The translations under genes and the position numbers were made by a program. Positions 18,091 through 26,483 of a stretch of 64,000 nt of DNA are shown here, piece after piece; the stretch's first letter is position 1; each line of letters opens with the position of its first letter. This stretch comes from GCA-1730015 sp964583825 (GTDB lineage: Bacteria > Pseudomonadota > Gammaproteobacteria > Granulosicoccales > Granulosicoccaceae). The notes under the pieces are model-generated. The model did not search any database. It worked only from the letters and a program-made list of their open reading frames with translations, and was not told the origin of the DNA. The stretch covers positions 40,092 through 104,091 of the forward strand of contig CAZOXM010000004.1 in the NCBI GenBank assembly GCA_964583825.1. Direction: 5' to 3'.

Positions 18091-18753
18091 ATGGACTGGC
18101 AGGCACTGCTGCTGTCATTCAGACTGGCCTTGTGGACACTCGCCATTCTGTTGCCGCTCAGTTTTTTTATCGGTCGCTGGCTGGCACTGCACCATTTCCG
18201 CGGCCACGCTGTGTTACAGGGCGTACTGGCTCTGCCACTGGTACTGCCACCGACTGTGCTCGGGTTTTATCTGTTGTCCGTGTTTTCGATCAATTCCGTG
18301 CCCGGCAATACTTATCAGGCGTTGTTTGGTAAAACTCTCGCCTTCAGCTTCGAAGGGTTGCTGATCGCCTCGATAATCTTCAACCTGCCGTTTGCAATAC
18401 AACCCATTCAGCGCGCTTTCGAAAGCATACCGGGCAACATTTTCGATGCTGCGGCCTGCTGCGGACTGAGTCGCTGGCAACAAATCACCCGCATCGAATG
18501 CCCGCAAGTCTGGCCCGGAGTACTTAGTGCGGCTGTGCTGGTCTTCGCACATACGCTCGGGGAATTCGGCATTGTATTGATGGTGGGAGGCAACATTCCG
18601 GGGGAAACGCGGACTGCGTCTATCGCCATTTACGACAGCGTACAGGCATTCGACAATCAGACCGCAGCAGTCATGTCCGCAGTGCTGCTATGCCTCTCAC
18701 TGGTGGCGATCACGATGGTCTTTTCCCTGAATCACTCGCGTGAGCGTCGGTAA
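18091..18753 (+). CDS. modB: Molybdate ABC transporter permease
   Basis: 220 residues from the ATG at 18091, close to the usual ModB length. About five transmembrane helices are visible, starting with LLLSFRLALWTLAILLPLSF. The conserved LPLVLPPTVLGFYLL segment near residue 48 and the EAA-like loop DAAACCGLSRWQQITRIECPQ, which docks to ModC, identify ModB. HTLGEFGIVLMVGGNIPGET is also a ModB hallmark. It lies on the opposite strand from modC and modA, so the three transporter genes cannot form one operon. Confidence 0.93.
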   Translation: MDWQALLLSFRLALWTLAILLPLSFFIGRWLALHHFRGHAVLQGVLALPLVLPPTVLGFYLLSVFSINSVPGNTYQALFGKTLAFSFEGLLIASIIFNLPFAIQPIQRAFESIPGNIFDAAACCGLSRWQQITRIECPQVWPGVLSAAVLVFAHTLGEFGIVLMVGGNIPGETRTASIAIYDSVQAFDNQTAAVMSAVLLCLSLVAITMVFSLNHSRERR

Positions 18754-18812
18754 TCTATCCGACGCTTTGCGGAGTATACTAGTGTGGCGTGAGACTCCAT
18801 TAAGGTGCCAAT

Positions 18813-19379
18813 ATGCAGTACTGCTCTGACTGTGGCCAGCCAGTCACCAACAAAGTACCCGTCGGAGACAACCGCGAACGCGCAGTCTGCGATAGCTGTG
18901 ACGTCATCCATTATGTTAATCCGAAACTGGTCGTCGGTTGTATTCTCACGTGGCAGCGTAAGGTGCTGCTATGCAAACGTTCGATCGAACCCCGTCGCGG
19001 CTACTGGACGCTGCCGGCAGGGTTTATGGAAAACGGGGAATCAGCGGCACAAGGCGCGGCCCGGGAGGCCAGCGAAGAAGCCAACGCGGTTGCACAAAGC
19101 CTCGAGCTGTTCGGTGTCTACAGCCTGCCGCGTATCAGTCAGGTCTATGTCATGTTTCTCGGGCAATTGAAAGACGGTGCAGCATCGGCAGGCGAAGAAT
19201 CACTCGAAGTGGGCCTGTTCGAGCAACAGGATGTGCCGTGGTCTGAGCTCGCATTCCCCGTGGTGTCGGAATCACTGGAACAGTTTTTTGCTCGCGGTCA
19301 GCGCACCGCCGAACGCGCCTATCTCGCCGATGTACACAGTCGCCCGGGACAAGTTATCGATATCATTCGGCACCACTGA
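18813..19379 (+). CDS. NUDIX hydrolase with N-terminal zinc ribbon
   Basis: 188 residues. Two CxxC pairs (CSDC near 4-7, CDSC near 26-29) form a zinc ribbon like that of NudC and related NUDIX proteins. The NUDIX box runs from GFMENGES through REASEEANA; the last conserved Gly is replaced by Asn, which is normal in this subgroup. The family hydrolyses nucleoside diphosphates linked to another group, commonly ADP-ribose or NADH. It has its own TTAAGGTG ribosome-binding site, 59 bases after modB, and may be co-transcribed with it. Any link to molybdenum cofactor is unproven. Confidence 0.9.
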   Translation: MQYCSDCGQPVTNKVPVGDNRERAVCDSCDVIHYVNPKLVVGCILTWQRKVLLCKRSIEPRRGYWTLPAGFMENGESAAQGAAREASEEANAVAQSLELFGVYSLPRISQVYVMFLGQLKDGAASAGEESLEVGLFEQQDVPWSELAFPVVSESLEQFFARGQRTAERAYLADVHSRPGQVIDIIRHH

Positions 19380-19469
19380 AGCGTGATAAAACTTTATTAA
19401 GATGCAAACGTCAATCAAGCACTGAGCGCTTACTAGCGCACTCATACACACCGTGCGGTGCGTGGTGCA

Positions 19470-20258
19470 TCACGGATTCAGCTTGTAACTGCGGATCAGT
19501 GACTGCGCCTGCGCCGACCCTACAAACGCCTGAAACGCGGCCGCGCCCGGAGCATCTGAAAGTAAAGCCAGGTTCAACAGCAAGGGCGAATAGTATTCCG
19601 GCGGCACCACCACAGACTGGCCAGCCAGGTTTGCGCTTAGCGACTGCGCAATAAACGCAAAGCTCACCGCACCGGTGCTGGCAAACTGCGCTGCCTGCGA
19701 CACACTGTCGGCAATAATCAGGTAAGGCTGACTTTCATCCCACAGACCGTAAGACTGAATCGCCTGTCTGGCTGCTCTTCCAAATGGTGCGTGTGTCGGG
19801 TTTGCAATGGCGATTTTCAGCGGCCGGCCCTCGAACTTCCCTTGATCTACCGCATTACGCAGCTGCGCAGGCAATGACGCAGATGTAGCTGCGCAGGCAC
19901 CGTGCAACACCAGTGTTCCGGTGGTAAACCGTGTGGTTTGCCGCGACCTACCATGCTCCAGGAGTTGCGTTGTATACGCCTCGTCGGCAGATAAAAACAG
20001 ATCATACGGTGCGCCCTGTACTATCTGCCTGTAGAGATTTCCCGATGAGCCATACACTGCCTGCAAACCGCGATCACCACTGCGCTCCACATAAGCCTGA
20101 ATTAAATCATCAAGCACAAACCGCATCGATGAAGCAGCGGCAATTCGAGTAACGTTGTCCTGTGCATTCACGCAAAACGTGCTAACGACAACAGTCAGGG
20201 ACAGGAGCGCCGCTGAAATATATCGCCGCAAACAGCGTTTTGTATTAATGATCCGCAT
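19470..20258 (-). CDS. modA: Molybdate-binding periplasmic protein
   Basis: 262 residues from the ATG at 20258, which overlaps the mocA stop (TAATG). The signal peptide is about 1-31. ModA features include AAASSMRFVLDDLIQAY near the N-terminus, VYGSSGNLYRQIVQGAPYDLFLSADEAY (ligand-site Ser and the spacer typical of ModA) and IANPTHAPFGRAARQAI. It delivers molybdate to ModBC. It is translationally coupled to the Mo-cofactor fusion gene upstream, so molybdate capture and cofactor tailoring are co-expressed. Confidence 0.93.
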   Translation of the reverse strand: MRIINTKRCLRRYISAALLSLTVVVSTFCVNAQDNVTRIAAASSMRFVLDDLIQAYVERSGDRGLQAVYGSSGNLYRQIVQGAPYDLFLSADEAYTTQLLEHGRSRQTTRFTTGTLVLHGACAATSASLPAQLRNAVDQGKFEGRPLKIAIANPTHAPFGRAARQAIQSYGLWDESQPYLIIADSVSQAAQFASTGAVSFAFIAQSLSANLAGQSVVVPPEYYSPLLLNLALLSDAPGAAAFQAFVGSAQAQSLIRSYKLNP

Positions 20259-21853
20259 TAACAATTGCTGTTCAGGCGGGCAAGCGCTTCAGGCGTATCG
20301 TAGTCCACCAGTACACCCGCTTCCTCTACCGGCACTTCCACCACCAGATCCGGGTACTGGCGCATCAGGAACTTTGCCCCGGTATCACCGGTATGCTGCA
20401 GCAACGTGTCGAAGAAGCTCTTTCCCACAATCACAGGGTTGCCGCGTGTGCCCTGAAAAACCGGGACCCGGATCGTATCAATGATTTGCGTTGAGTCGAA
20501 GGCGAGCAACTGGTCGATCACAGCGTTTGACACCTCCGGCATGTCACCCAGTATCACCATGACGGCATCAACATCACCCAAACGTGAAATACCATGGGAA
20601 AGGGAATGCGCCATACCCAGGTCGTAGCTGGCACAATAATGTGTTTTGCACCGGGACCCTGCCAACGCCTGTTCGACCCGTTGATGTTCGTGCCCTGTCA
20701 CAACGTGTACGTCAGTTAGCCGGCTGGAAGTCACCTGATCCACCACCCTTTTAATCATCGGTATGCCGTTGGACTCACAAAGTAATTTGTTTTGCGGACC
20801 TGCTCGCTTTGAAGTACCGGCAGCCAGCACCAACGCGGCGACTTTGGCAGGTCTGTGCAGGTCCTGACTGACACGCGGTTGCGGGCGATCATGCATTTCG
20901 CTCAGCAGGCCACCGACGGACAGGCCGTTCAACCAGTCGTTATCGATTTCCACCCCACAGGCAATTCGATTGAGCAATAAATCAAGACCATTCAATTTTG
21001 CTGACCTCGCACAACCGGGTAACCCGATCACCTGACAGCCGGCCAGCTCGCCAAGCAGCAACAAATTGCCCGGGTCGACCGGAATACCGTACCGGTGCAC
21101 AGTGCCACCAGCCTCGACAATCGCCGCGGGAACAACATCCGCACGGTCACTGATCGCAGATGCTCCGGCAATTAAAATCAAATCGGTATCGACGACTGAC
21201 TGCAGTACATTCGTCAACGCAGTGACCTCATGAACACAGCGTTGTTCGCCGCTAAGCGTCACATGACGGGCGCCAAGCCGCCGCTCGGTCACCGACCGCG
21301 TTTTGTCCAGTACAGTCGATTTTATGGTCGGTAACTGTGTCTGTATCAACACGGCCCGTTGCGCTCGGACCGGCTCAACCGAAAGACGGCATGTGACGTT
21401 TTCAATCGCACGCGCCAGCCGCTCTGCCGGTACGCCGTAACTGATAATCTTGCTGGTCGCCACCATTTTACCCGGCAGCACCCAGCTATCTGCAGGAAGG
21501 GTTGCAAGTGTAATGGCCTCATCAACTGCATTGACTGCCCTGATGCTGTCACGATCAAAGCACAATAACCCTTCATACTGTGAAAACAGGTTCACGCGGC
21601 CAATGCGCGCCTGATCAGTGACTACGCCGGCACCACTGAGAGATGAGCCAAGCGCCTGTGCTGCCAGATCCTCATGAACATCGCTATCGTCGAGTCTTGC
21701 AACGACCAGCTCGGTGATACCACCAGCGATGATGCGACGCTGCAGCGCGGCATCAATTGCCCGCCCTTTACTGATCTTTTTACCATCGACCCTGAGACTG
21801 TGGGCCACGATACAACCGAGTGCGTCAGTCGTGGCTATCGTGCCAAACCACAT
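20258..21853 (-). CDS. MoeA-like molybdopterin-binding domain fused to MocA-type molybdenum cofactor nucleotidyltransferase
   Basis: 531 residues, two domains. The N-terminal half (about 1-320) resembles the molybdopterin-binding proteins linked to xanthine dehydrogenase-type enzymes, with a MogA/MoeA-like core around ILIAGASAISDRADVVPAAIV. The C-terminal part (about 335-531) is a MobA/MocA-like nucleotidyltransferase: LVLAAGTSKRAG followed by NKLL, the GDMPEV metal-binding motif, and QGTRGNPVI. MocA adds CMP to the cofactor of xanthine-dehydrogenase-family enzymes, which fits the coxM homologue nearby. It is the first gene of a mocA-modA unit and has a repeat-rich divergent promoter region upstream. 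Confidence 0.88.
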   Translation of the reverse strand: MWFGTIATTDALGCIVAHSLRVDGKKISKGRAIDAALQRRIIAGGITELVVARLDDSDVHEDLAAQALGSSLSGAGVVTDQARIGRVNLFSQYEGLLCFDRDSIRAVNAVDEAITLATLPADSWVLPGKMVATSKIISYGVPAERLARAIENVTCRLSVEPVRAQRAVLIQTQLPTIKSTVLDKTRSVTERRLGARHVTLSGEQRCVHEVTALTNVLQSVVDTDLILIAGASAISDRADVVPAAIVEAGGTVHRYGIPVDPGNLLLLGELAGCQVIGLPGCARSAKLNGLDLLLNRIACGVEIDNDWLNGLSVGGLLSEMHDRPQPRVSQDLHRPAKVAALVLAAGTSKRAGPQNKLLCESNGIPMIKRVVDQVTSSRLTDVHVVTGHEHQRVEQALAGSRCKTHYCASYDLGMAHSLSHGISRLGDVDAVMVILGDMPEVSNAVIDQLLAFDSTQIIDTIRVPVFQGTRGNPVIVGKSFFDTLLQHTGDTGAKFLMRQYPDLVVEVPVEEAGVLVDYDTPEALARLNSNC

Positions 21854-21893
21854 AAATTTCCCATCGTTGTTTTGTCATTTATCTTGTCGTCAT

Positions 21894-21931
21894 TTGTGAA
21901 ATTCACATTGTGAAATTTTTATTGTGAAATT
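21894..21931. repeat. Three direct repeats of TTGTGAAATT with 14-base period, in a divergent promoter region
   Basis: Identical 10-base copies start at 21894, 21908 and 21922, exactly 14 bases apart. The first copy is also part of a perfect 13-base palindrome, TGTGAA-A-TTCACA (21895-21907). They lie between the divergent mocA fusion (start 21853) and the PanE-like gene (start 22031). This arrangement is typical of cooperative transcription-factor sites. The regulator is unknown. Confidence 0.8.
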
Positions 21932-21983
21932 CTGTGCCGATAGGAATAATATTTTCAACATCCATTTATTATTGACGCTACTA

Positions 21984-21998
21984 GTCGCGACTCGCGAC
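21984..21998. promoter_or_regulatory. Palindrome GTCGCGA-C-TCGCGAC upstream of the PanE-like gene
   Basis: A perfect 7-bp inverted repeat around a central C, directly downstream of a possible -35 box TTGACG (21972-21977) and upstream of TATAAA (22011-22016). The position within a promoter suggests an operator or a short RNA hairpin. The assignment of promoter boxes is weak because the spacing is not standard. Confidence 0.5.
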
Positions 21999-22030
21999 GA
22001 ATGAATACAGTATAAAGGGGGAAGGTTCGC

Positions 22031-23110
22031 ATGACGCAAAAATACAGCATACTTATTCTCGGGGCATCCTACGGATCACTGCTTGGTGCCAAACTGGCAC
22101 TGGCCGGCCATCCGGTGACGCTTGTCTGCACCGCACCCACCGCGAAACTGATTAACAGCGAAGGCACCACCATCCGCTTCCCAGTGCGTGGCCTGGATGA
22201 ACCAGTGCTGGTGCACTCGAAAAATCTGCCAGCCGATACCCGCGCCGTCACACCCTCTGCGGTTGATGTCAGCGAGTATGACCTGGTGGTGCTGGGGATG
22301 CAGGAGCCACAGTACAGCAGCCCCGAGGTAGCCGATCTGTTGAACAGAATCGCACTGGCCAAAGTGCCATGCATGGCGATTATGAACATGCCGCCGCTGC
22401 CGTATATTCAGCGCTTGCCGGGTGTCATGGCCGACAGCGTTGCAGCTTGTTACGACAACCCATCGGTATGGAAAAACTTCGAGCCCGGCCTGGTGACCCT
22501 AGCGAGTCCGGACCCGCAGGCATTCAGACCACCGGAAGAAGATAAAAACTTTTTGCATGTCAGTCTGCCGACTAATTTCAAAGTTGCGCGGTTTGAATCA
22601 GATGACCACACCCGCATGCTGCGCGAAATCGAAGCAGACATCATCGCAAGCCGCGTCGATCATAACGGTGAGCCAACAGAACTGCCGGTAAAAGTGAAAG
22701 TGCACGATTCGCTCTATGTACCACTTGCGAAATGGAGCATGCTGATGACTGGCAACTACCGCTGCGTGGAAACCGATGGCATGATCCCTATACGCGATGC
22801 AGTCCATGCCGACCTGGAACTGTCACGTGAAATTTACGAATGGACCGGCAAGCTCTGCGAGACGCTGGGCGCTGACCCGAAAGACCTGGTGCCATTTGAT
22901 AAATACGCAAACGCCGCAAAAGGCCTGTCACAACCCTCGTCTGCTGCAAAAGCGCTGAACCGTGGCGTCACAGCTATAGAGCGAGTCGACAAGCTGGTAC
23001 AACTGCTGGCACACCAAAAGCAGATGAGTCACCCGGCGGTGGAGCAGACTGTCGAGAACGTTCAATGGTATCTGGACAATAATACTGACAACGCTAAACG
23101 CACGGCATAG
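22031..23110 (+). CDS. Ketopantoate reductase-like (PanE/ApbA family) NAD(P)-dependent reductase
   Basis: 359 residues with the Rossmann nucleotide-binding start ILILGASYGSLLGAKLA (about 7-23), then the ApbA-type N-terminal domain and a helical C-terminal domain with MLMTGNYRC. The length exceeds the roughly 300 residues of true PanE, and the C-terminal domain is divergent, so pantothenate synthesis is doubtful. In Methylobacterium extorquens a PanE-family protein (PanE2) reduces oxalyl-CoA to glyoxylate. An oxalate operon lies 5-12 kb away, so the same reaction is a candidate here (inference). It has a strong GGGGGAAGG ribosome-binding site and a regulated-looking promoter. Confidence 0.8.
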   Translation: MTQKYSILILGASYGSLLGAKLALAGHPVTLVCTAPTAKLINSEGTTIRFPVRGLDEPVLVHSKNLPADTRAVTPSAVDVSEYDLVVLGMQEPQYSSPEVADLLNRIALAKVPCMAIMNMPPLPYIQRLPGVMADSVAACYDNPSVWKNFEPGLVTLASPDPQAFRPPEEDKNFLHVSLPTNFKVARFESDDHTRMLREIEADIIASRVDHNGEPTELPVKVKVHDSLYVPLAKWSMLMTGNYRCVETDGMIPIRDAVHADLELSREIYEWTGKLCETLGADPKDLVPFDKYANAAKGLSQPSSAAKALNRGVTAIERVDKLVQLLAHQKQMSHPAVEQTVENVQWYLDNNTDNAKRTA

Positions 23111-23133
23111 TCAGTAGGGTATCTACCCCGTTC

Positions 23134-23165
23134 GGCCGGCTGCTTGGCGATCTTTGCAGCCGGCC
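23134..23165 (+). terminator. Stem-loop after the PanE-like gene (possible terminator)
   Basis: A perfect 10-bp inverted repeat, GGCCGGCTGC / GCAGCCGGCC, with a 12-base loop, 24 bases after the stop codon. Only AATTATAAAA follows, with no strong T-run, so termination may be partial. It lies in the convergent gap before the P-loop gene. Confidence 0.55.
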
Positions 23166-23211
23166 AATTATAAAAGTGGCGGCGGAAGCTTCCCTACACG
23201 AACAAACGCTG

Positions 23212-24966
23212 TCAGTGCCAGTTTCCGATGGTGATTTGTCGGGCCTTGCTAAGATCGTTCATGGCTGGCAGCACATCAGAATAACTGTCACTCCGCTGAT
23301 GACTCGCCAGCAACTGTGCAACAATGCCGCCATCAGTTCGCTCGGGCATTCTGGCCTTGTCAATAAAAACCAGTTCGCCAGACTTAAAAACAGCATAAAA
23401 CTGCCGGCTGTCAGGCTCGAGAAAACGCACTTCCGAAATACTGGCAATACAGCGCAACAGAAACGCAGCTTCTTTACCTGGCTTGTCAATCAGCACCTCA
23501 TCAGCTGATTCCGCTTCAATGTTCACGTTCCGGTATCGATCAATATTTAACATCAGATCGACATCGAGAATCGTCATTAACTGATTACTCCCAAATGCAG
23601 CCGTACGCGGCAGTTCCCCTTTTGGCACATCGTTGTTTAGAAACTCGAAATGCACCTCTTTATCCGCTGACAATACCCACGATAAGAAAAGTGCCGGCAT
23701 ACCGGTGAATGCCTCTATGTTGTGGTACAACAGATCATCAACGGCCTTGTAGCGCCCGGTTGTCTTGCCCCTTTCCCAGGCCCTGACCACCGTCTCGGCG
23801 GGTGGCGTGACCATAAAAAAGAGATATATTTGATCTCCAAAACGGGATAACAGTTTGCTGTCTTTACTCTTACCGGCATCAACGCTAAAACTATCAAATC
23901 GGAACCGATCAATAAGCAAATGCGTGATCTGATTTCGCTGTGCTTTGTGAGCCATGTAGCGATCAAGCTTCTTATCGATAATTTCAAGCTCCTGACCGGT
24001 TAGCATGGCAGCATATTTATAGTCCTCATCCAGTGACTCGTAGTCCAACAAATATTTGCGCCAGTAGTCCGGACTGATAAGGGCAAAGTCCTCCCATGGA
24101 ATGCCGAGCGACCCGGCCAGCTGCCGTTGCTGCGGGCGAATGGTACTTTTTCCCGATGCAGAAGCACCTTTAACATTCATGACGACCGGGTGCTTCTGTA
24201 TTGGTAACCAACGATAGCCCTCCTGCTCGACGGCCCGTTTAAAGACGGGTTCGACTATGGTGGTTATCCGCTCACCGCCATACTTATTCAACGCCATATT
24301 TATTGCGATAGATGCGACCAGTTCAGGCTGATGGATCATCGCGCCCCGATGCGCCACGATAGCACTGACCACCCGAATCAATGCCTGCAGACAACTGTGT
24401 TGAAGCAGATCACTCTGATCGTTCAACTGAGATTTCCAGTAAGCGATCGCCTTCAATTCACGAGCATCATTATCCCCGGTTTTTTTCGGTTTGGTTTGCC
24501 GGGCAAACCATCGAGCGAGCAATGAGGGCTTATCCGCTTTTGCGTCGACAGCAATGGGTGGGAACAGATAGGCTTCGAGTTCTTCTTGTATCAGCGCCCC
24601 GCAGTCAGATCGGATCTTGTCAAACTCGACCTGGAACCGGTCAAGATCCGGCACCACATAGCGACTATAGATGGTGTGCACCATCGATCTCAGGCTAATA
24701 CCAAGGTCTTCATAGTTAGGTCCGTCAGGTACTGACAGATCAGCGGTGACCCGAACCAGTAAATCGTGAACGATCAATCGTTCAACCTGAAAGGAAACGA
24801 GCTCAACAGGCTTCAGCCCGGAAAAGTCAGAAAGCTCTTTAGCAGCGCGGTAATCTACCGAAGAGCATTCAGGACGAAACAACGTTGTAGCGGGCAGCAA
24901 CGAGGAGGGAATCTTCGAGTTGATACCCGGATTCCATGCATTATAGGTGTCGCTACCCTGCATCAT
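23212..24966 (-). CDS. Unrecognised P-loop protein, possibly a zeta-toxin-like kinase, at the end of the tct operon
   Basis: 584 residues; I do not recognise the family. The N-terminal half (about 1-255) is helical with no clear motif. A Walker A motif GASASGKST lies at 267-275, followed by LISPDYWRKYLLDY (about 297-308), a buried strand LLIDRFRFDSF (350-360), and RAWERGKTTGRY (395-406), which could supply arginines to the phosphate site. This order (P-loop, acidic substrate loop, basic lid) resembles zeta-toxin/polynucleotide kinase-like P-loop kinases. A further domain of about 130 residues closes the protein. No signal peptide or membrane helix is seen. The start is 18 bases after the tctA stop, so it is probably in the tctCBA operon. 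The exact start (24966 or the next codon) is unsure. Confidence 0.8.
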   Translation of the reverse strand: MMQGSDTYNAWNPGINSKIPSSLLPATTLFRPECSSVDYRAAKELSDFSGLKPVELVSFQVERLIVHDLLVRVTADLSVPDGPNYEDLGISLRSMVHTIYSRYVVPDLDRFQVEFDKIRSDCGALIQEELEAYLFPPIAVDAKADKPSLLARWFARQTKPKKTGDNDARELKAIAYWKSQLNDQSDLLQHSCLQALIRVVSAIVAHRGAMIHQPELVASIAINMALNKYGGERITTIVEPVFKRAVEQEGYRWLPIQKHPVVMNVKGASASGKSTIRPQQRQLAGSLGIPWEDFALISPDYWRKYLLDYESLDEDYKYAAMLTGQELEIIDKKLDRYMAHKAQRNQITHLLIDRFRFDSFSVDAGKSKDSKLLSRFGDQIYLFFMVTPPAETVVRAWERGKTTGRYKAVDDLLYHNIEAFTGMPALFLSWVLSADKEVHFEFLNNDVPKGELPRTAAFGSNQLMTILDVDLMLNIDRYRNVNIEAESADEVLIDKPGKEAAFLLRCIASISEVRFLEPDSRQFYAVFKSGELVFIDKARMPERTDGGIVAQLLASHQRSDSYSDVLPAMNDLSKARQITIGNWH

Positions 24967-24984
24967 TCATGGCATCAACCAATA

Positions 24985-26481
24985 TCAGCCACGATTACGT
25001 AACTTTCGTATCAACGGATAGCAAATGAGCAACAGCGCAATCAACATGCATACACCACTGATCGGCCGGGTAAAGAAGGTGGTGAAATCACCCTGCGATG
25101 CAAGCAACGACTGACGCATGGAGCGCTCGGCCAGCGGTCCCAGAACGATCGCCAGTACCGCAGGTGCGACCGGGTAGTTCAGCTTACGCAGCAAATAGCC
25201 CACGATACCGAACACAAACATTAACCACACATCGTGCATGGTCTGTGTAGGCGCATATCCGCCCACAAGGCAAAGAATGTAGATAATGGGGGCTAACACC
25301 GTGAACGGCATGGTCAGCACTTTTACAAATATTGGAATAAATGCCAGGTTAATCAGCAGGGTTGCCGCATTGGCAATATAGAGCGAGCCAATCAAACCCC
25401 AGACAAAATCGGGGTGCTCGGTAAACAGAAGCGGTCCCGGTCGAAGTCCCCAAATGATCATTCCACCCAGTAGAATCGCAGTGGTCGGTGAACCCGGTAT
25501 TCCAAGGGTAATCATCGGCAGCATTGAACCGGTTGATGCTGCGTTATTTGCGGCTTCCGGCGCTGCAACACCGGCCACCTTTCCCTTGCCGAAACTCTCC
25601 GGATCTTTCGAGAATGTTTTTGCCAACCCATAGGACATCAGCGAAGCCGGAGTAGCGCCTGCGGCGGGGAGCGTGCCAACGAAATAACCCAGCACGGAAC
25701 CCAGCGTTGTGGTGCCGATGTATTCTTTAACGTGCTTTAAATTTCCGAGCAGACGCGAAAATGACATTTTCACTTTATGCACGGAAACCTTGCCCTGGGT
25801 CGACTCCAGCGTCCAGAGCATTTCCCCGATCCCGTAGATACCGATTGCCAGTACCAGAAAATTAATACCGTGTAGAAAACCGGAAATATCGCCAAATATC
25901 AGGCGAGGCTTACCGGAAATAATGTCCAGACCTATGGTCGCAAGTACCAGTCCGATCAGGATAGAAAAAATCGTTTTTGGAATATCATCACCGCCCAGCC
26001 CGATGAATGTGGCAAAGGCCAGTATCATCAGCGCGAACTCCTCCGGAGGACCGAATTTAAGCGCAAATGCAGCCAGCGGCGGAGCAAATAGCGTGAACAA
26101 AATGACTGAGATCGTACCACCGATAAACGAAGCGACTGCCGCTGCAACCAGCGCCTTGTCCGCCATACCTTTCTGTGCGAGCGGACGTCCATCGAAAACG
26201 GTTGCGACGGCTGTCGATGCGCCGGGTATACCCAGCGTTATCGAACTGATGGCGCCGCCGTACATCGCACCATAGTAGATGGCCGCGAGAAAGATGATGG
26301 CCGCCGTCGGTGGCACCAGAAAAGTAATAGGTAAAAGAATGGCAACGCCGTTAACGGACCCGAGCCCGGGCATGGCCCCGACCAACAACCCGACCGTACA
26401 GCCAATGATAATCATCAGCAAATTAAGGGGCTGCATGGCCTCAAGCAGACCGGCACCCAATAGCGGCAGCACACTCTCCAT
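24985..26481 (-). CDS. tctA: Tripartite tricarboxylate transporter large permease (TctA family)
   Basis: 498 residues with about 11-12 transmembrane helices. It shows the duplicated TctA pattern with Gly/Pro-rich motifs: VGLLVGAMPGLGSVNGVAILLP near the start, YGGAISSITLGIPGASTAVAT, and in the second half GTLPAAGATPASLMSYGLAK and LGIPGSPTTAILLGGM. It is the main translocation subunit of a secondary, SBP-dependent carboxylate carrier. It begins 2 bases after the tctB stop. The neighbouring oxalate operon suggests a dicarboxylate such as oxalate as substrate, but this is inference. Confidence 0.95.
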   Translation of the reverse strand: MESVLPLLGAGLLEAMQPLNLLMIIIGCTVGLLVGAMPGLGSVNGVAILLPITFLVPPTAAIIFLAAIYYGAMYGGAISSITLGIPGASTAVATVFDGRPLAQKGMADKALVAAAVASFIGGTISVILFTLFAPPLAAFALKFGPPEEFALMILAFATFIGLGGDDIPKTIFSILIGLVLATIGLDIISGKPRLIFGDISGFLHGINFLVLAIGIYGIGEMLWTLESTQGKVSVHKVKMSFSRLLGNLKHVKEYIGTTTLGSVLGYFVGTLPAAGATPASLMSYGLAKTFSKDPESFGKGKVAGVAAPEAANNAASTGSMLPMITLGIPGSPTTAILLGGMIIWGLRPGPLLFTEHPDFVWGLIGSLYIANAATLLINLAFIPIFVKVLTMPFTVLAPIIYILCLVGGYAPTQTMHDVWLMFVFGIVGYLLRKLNYPVAPAVLAIVLGPLAERSMRQSLLASQGDFTTFFTRPISGVCMLIALLLICYPLIRKLRNRG

Positions 26482-26483
26482 AT

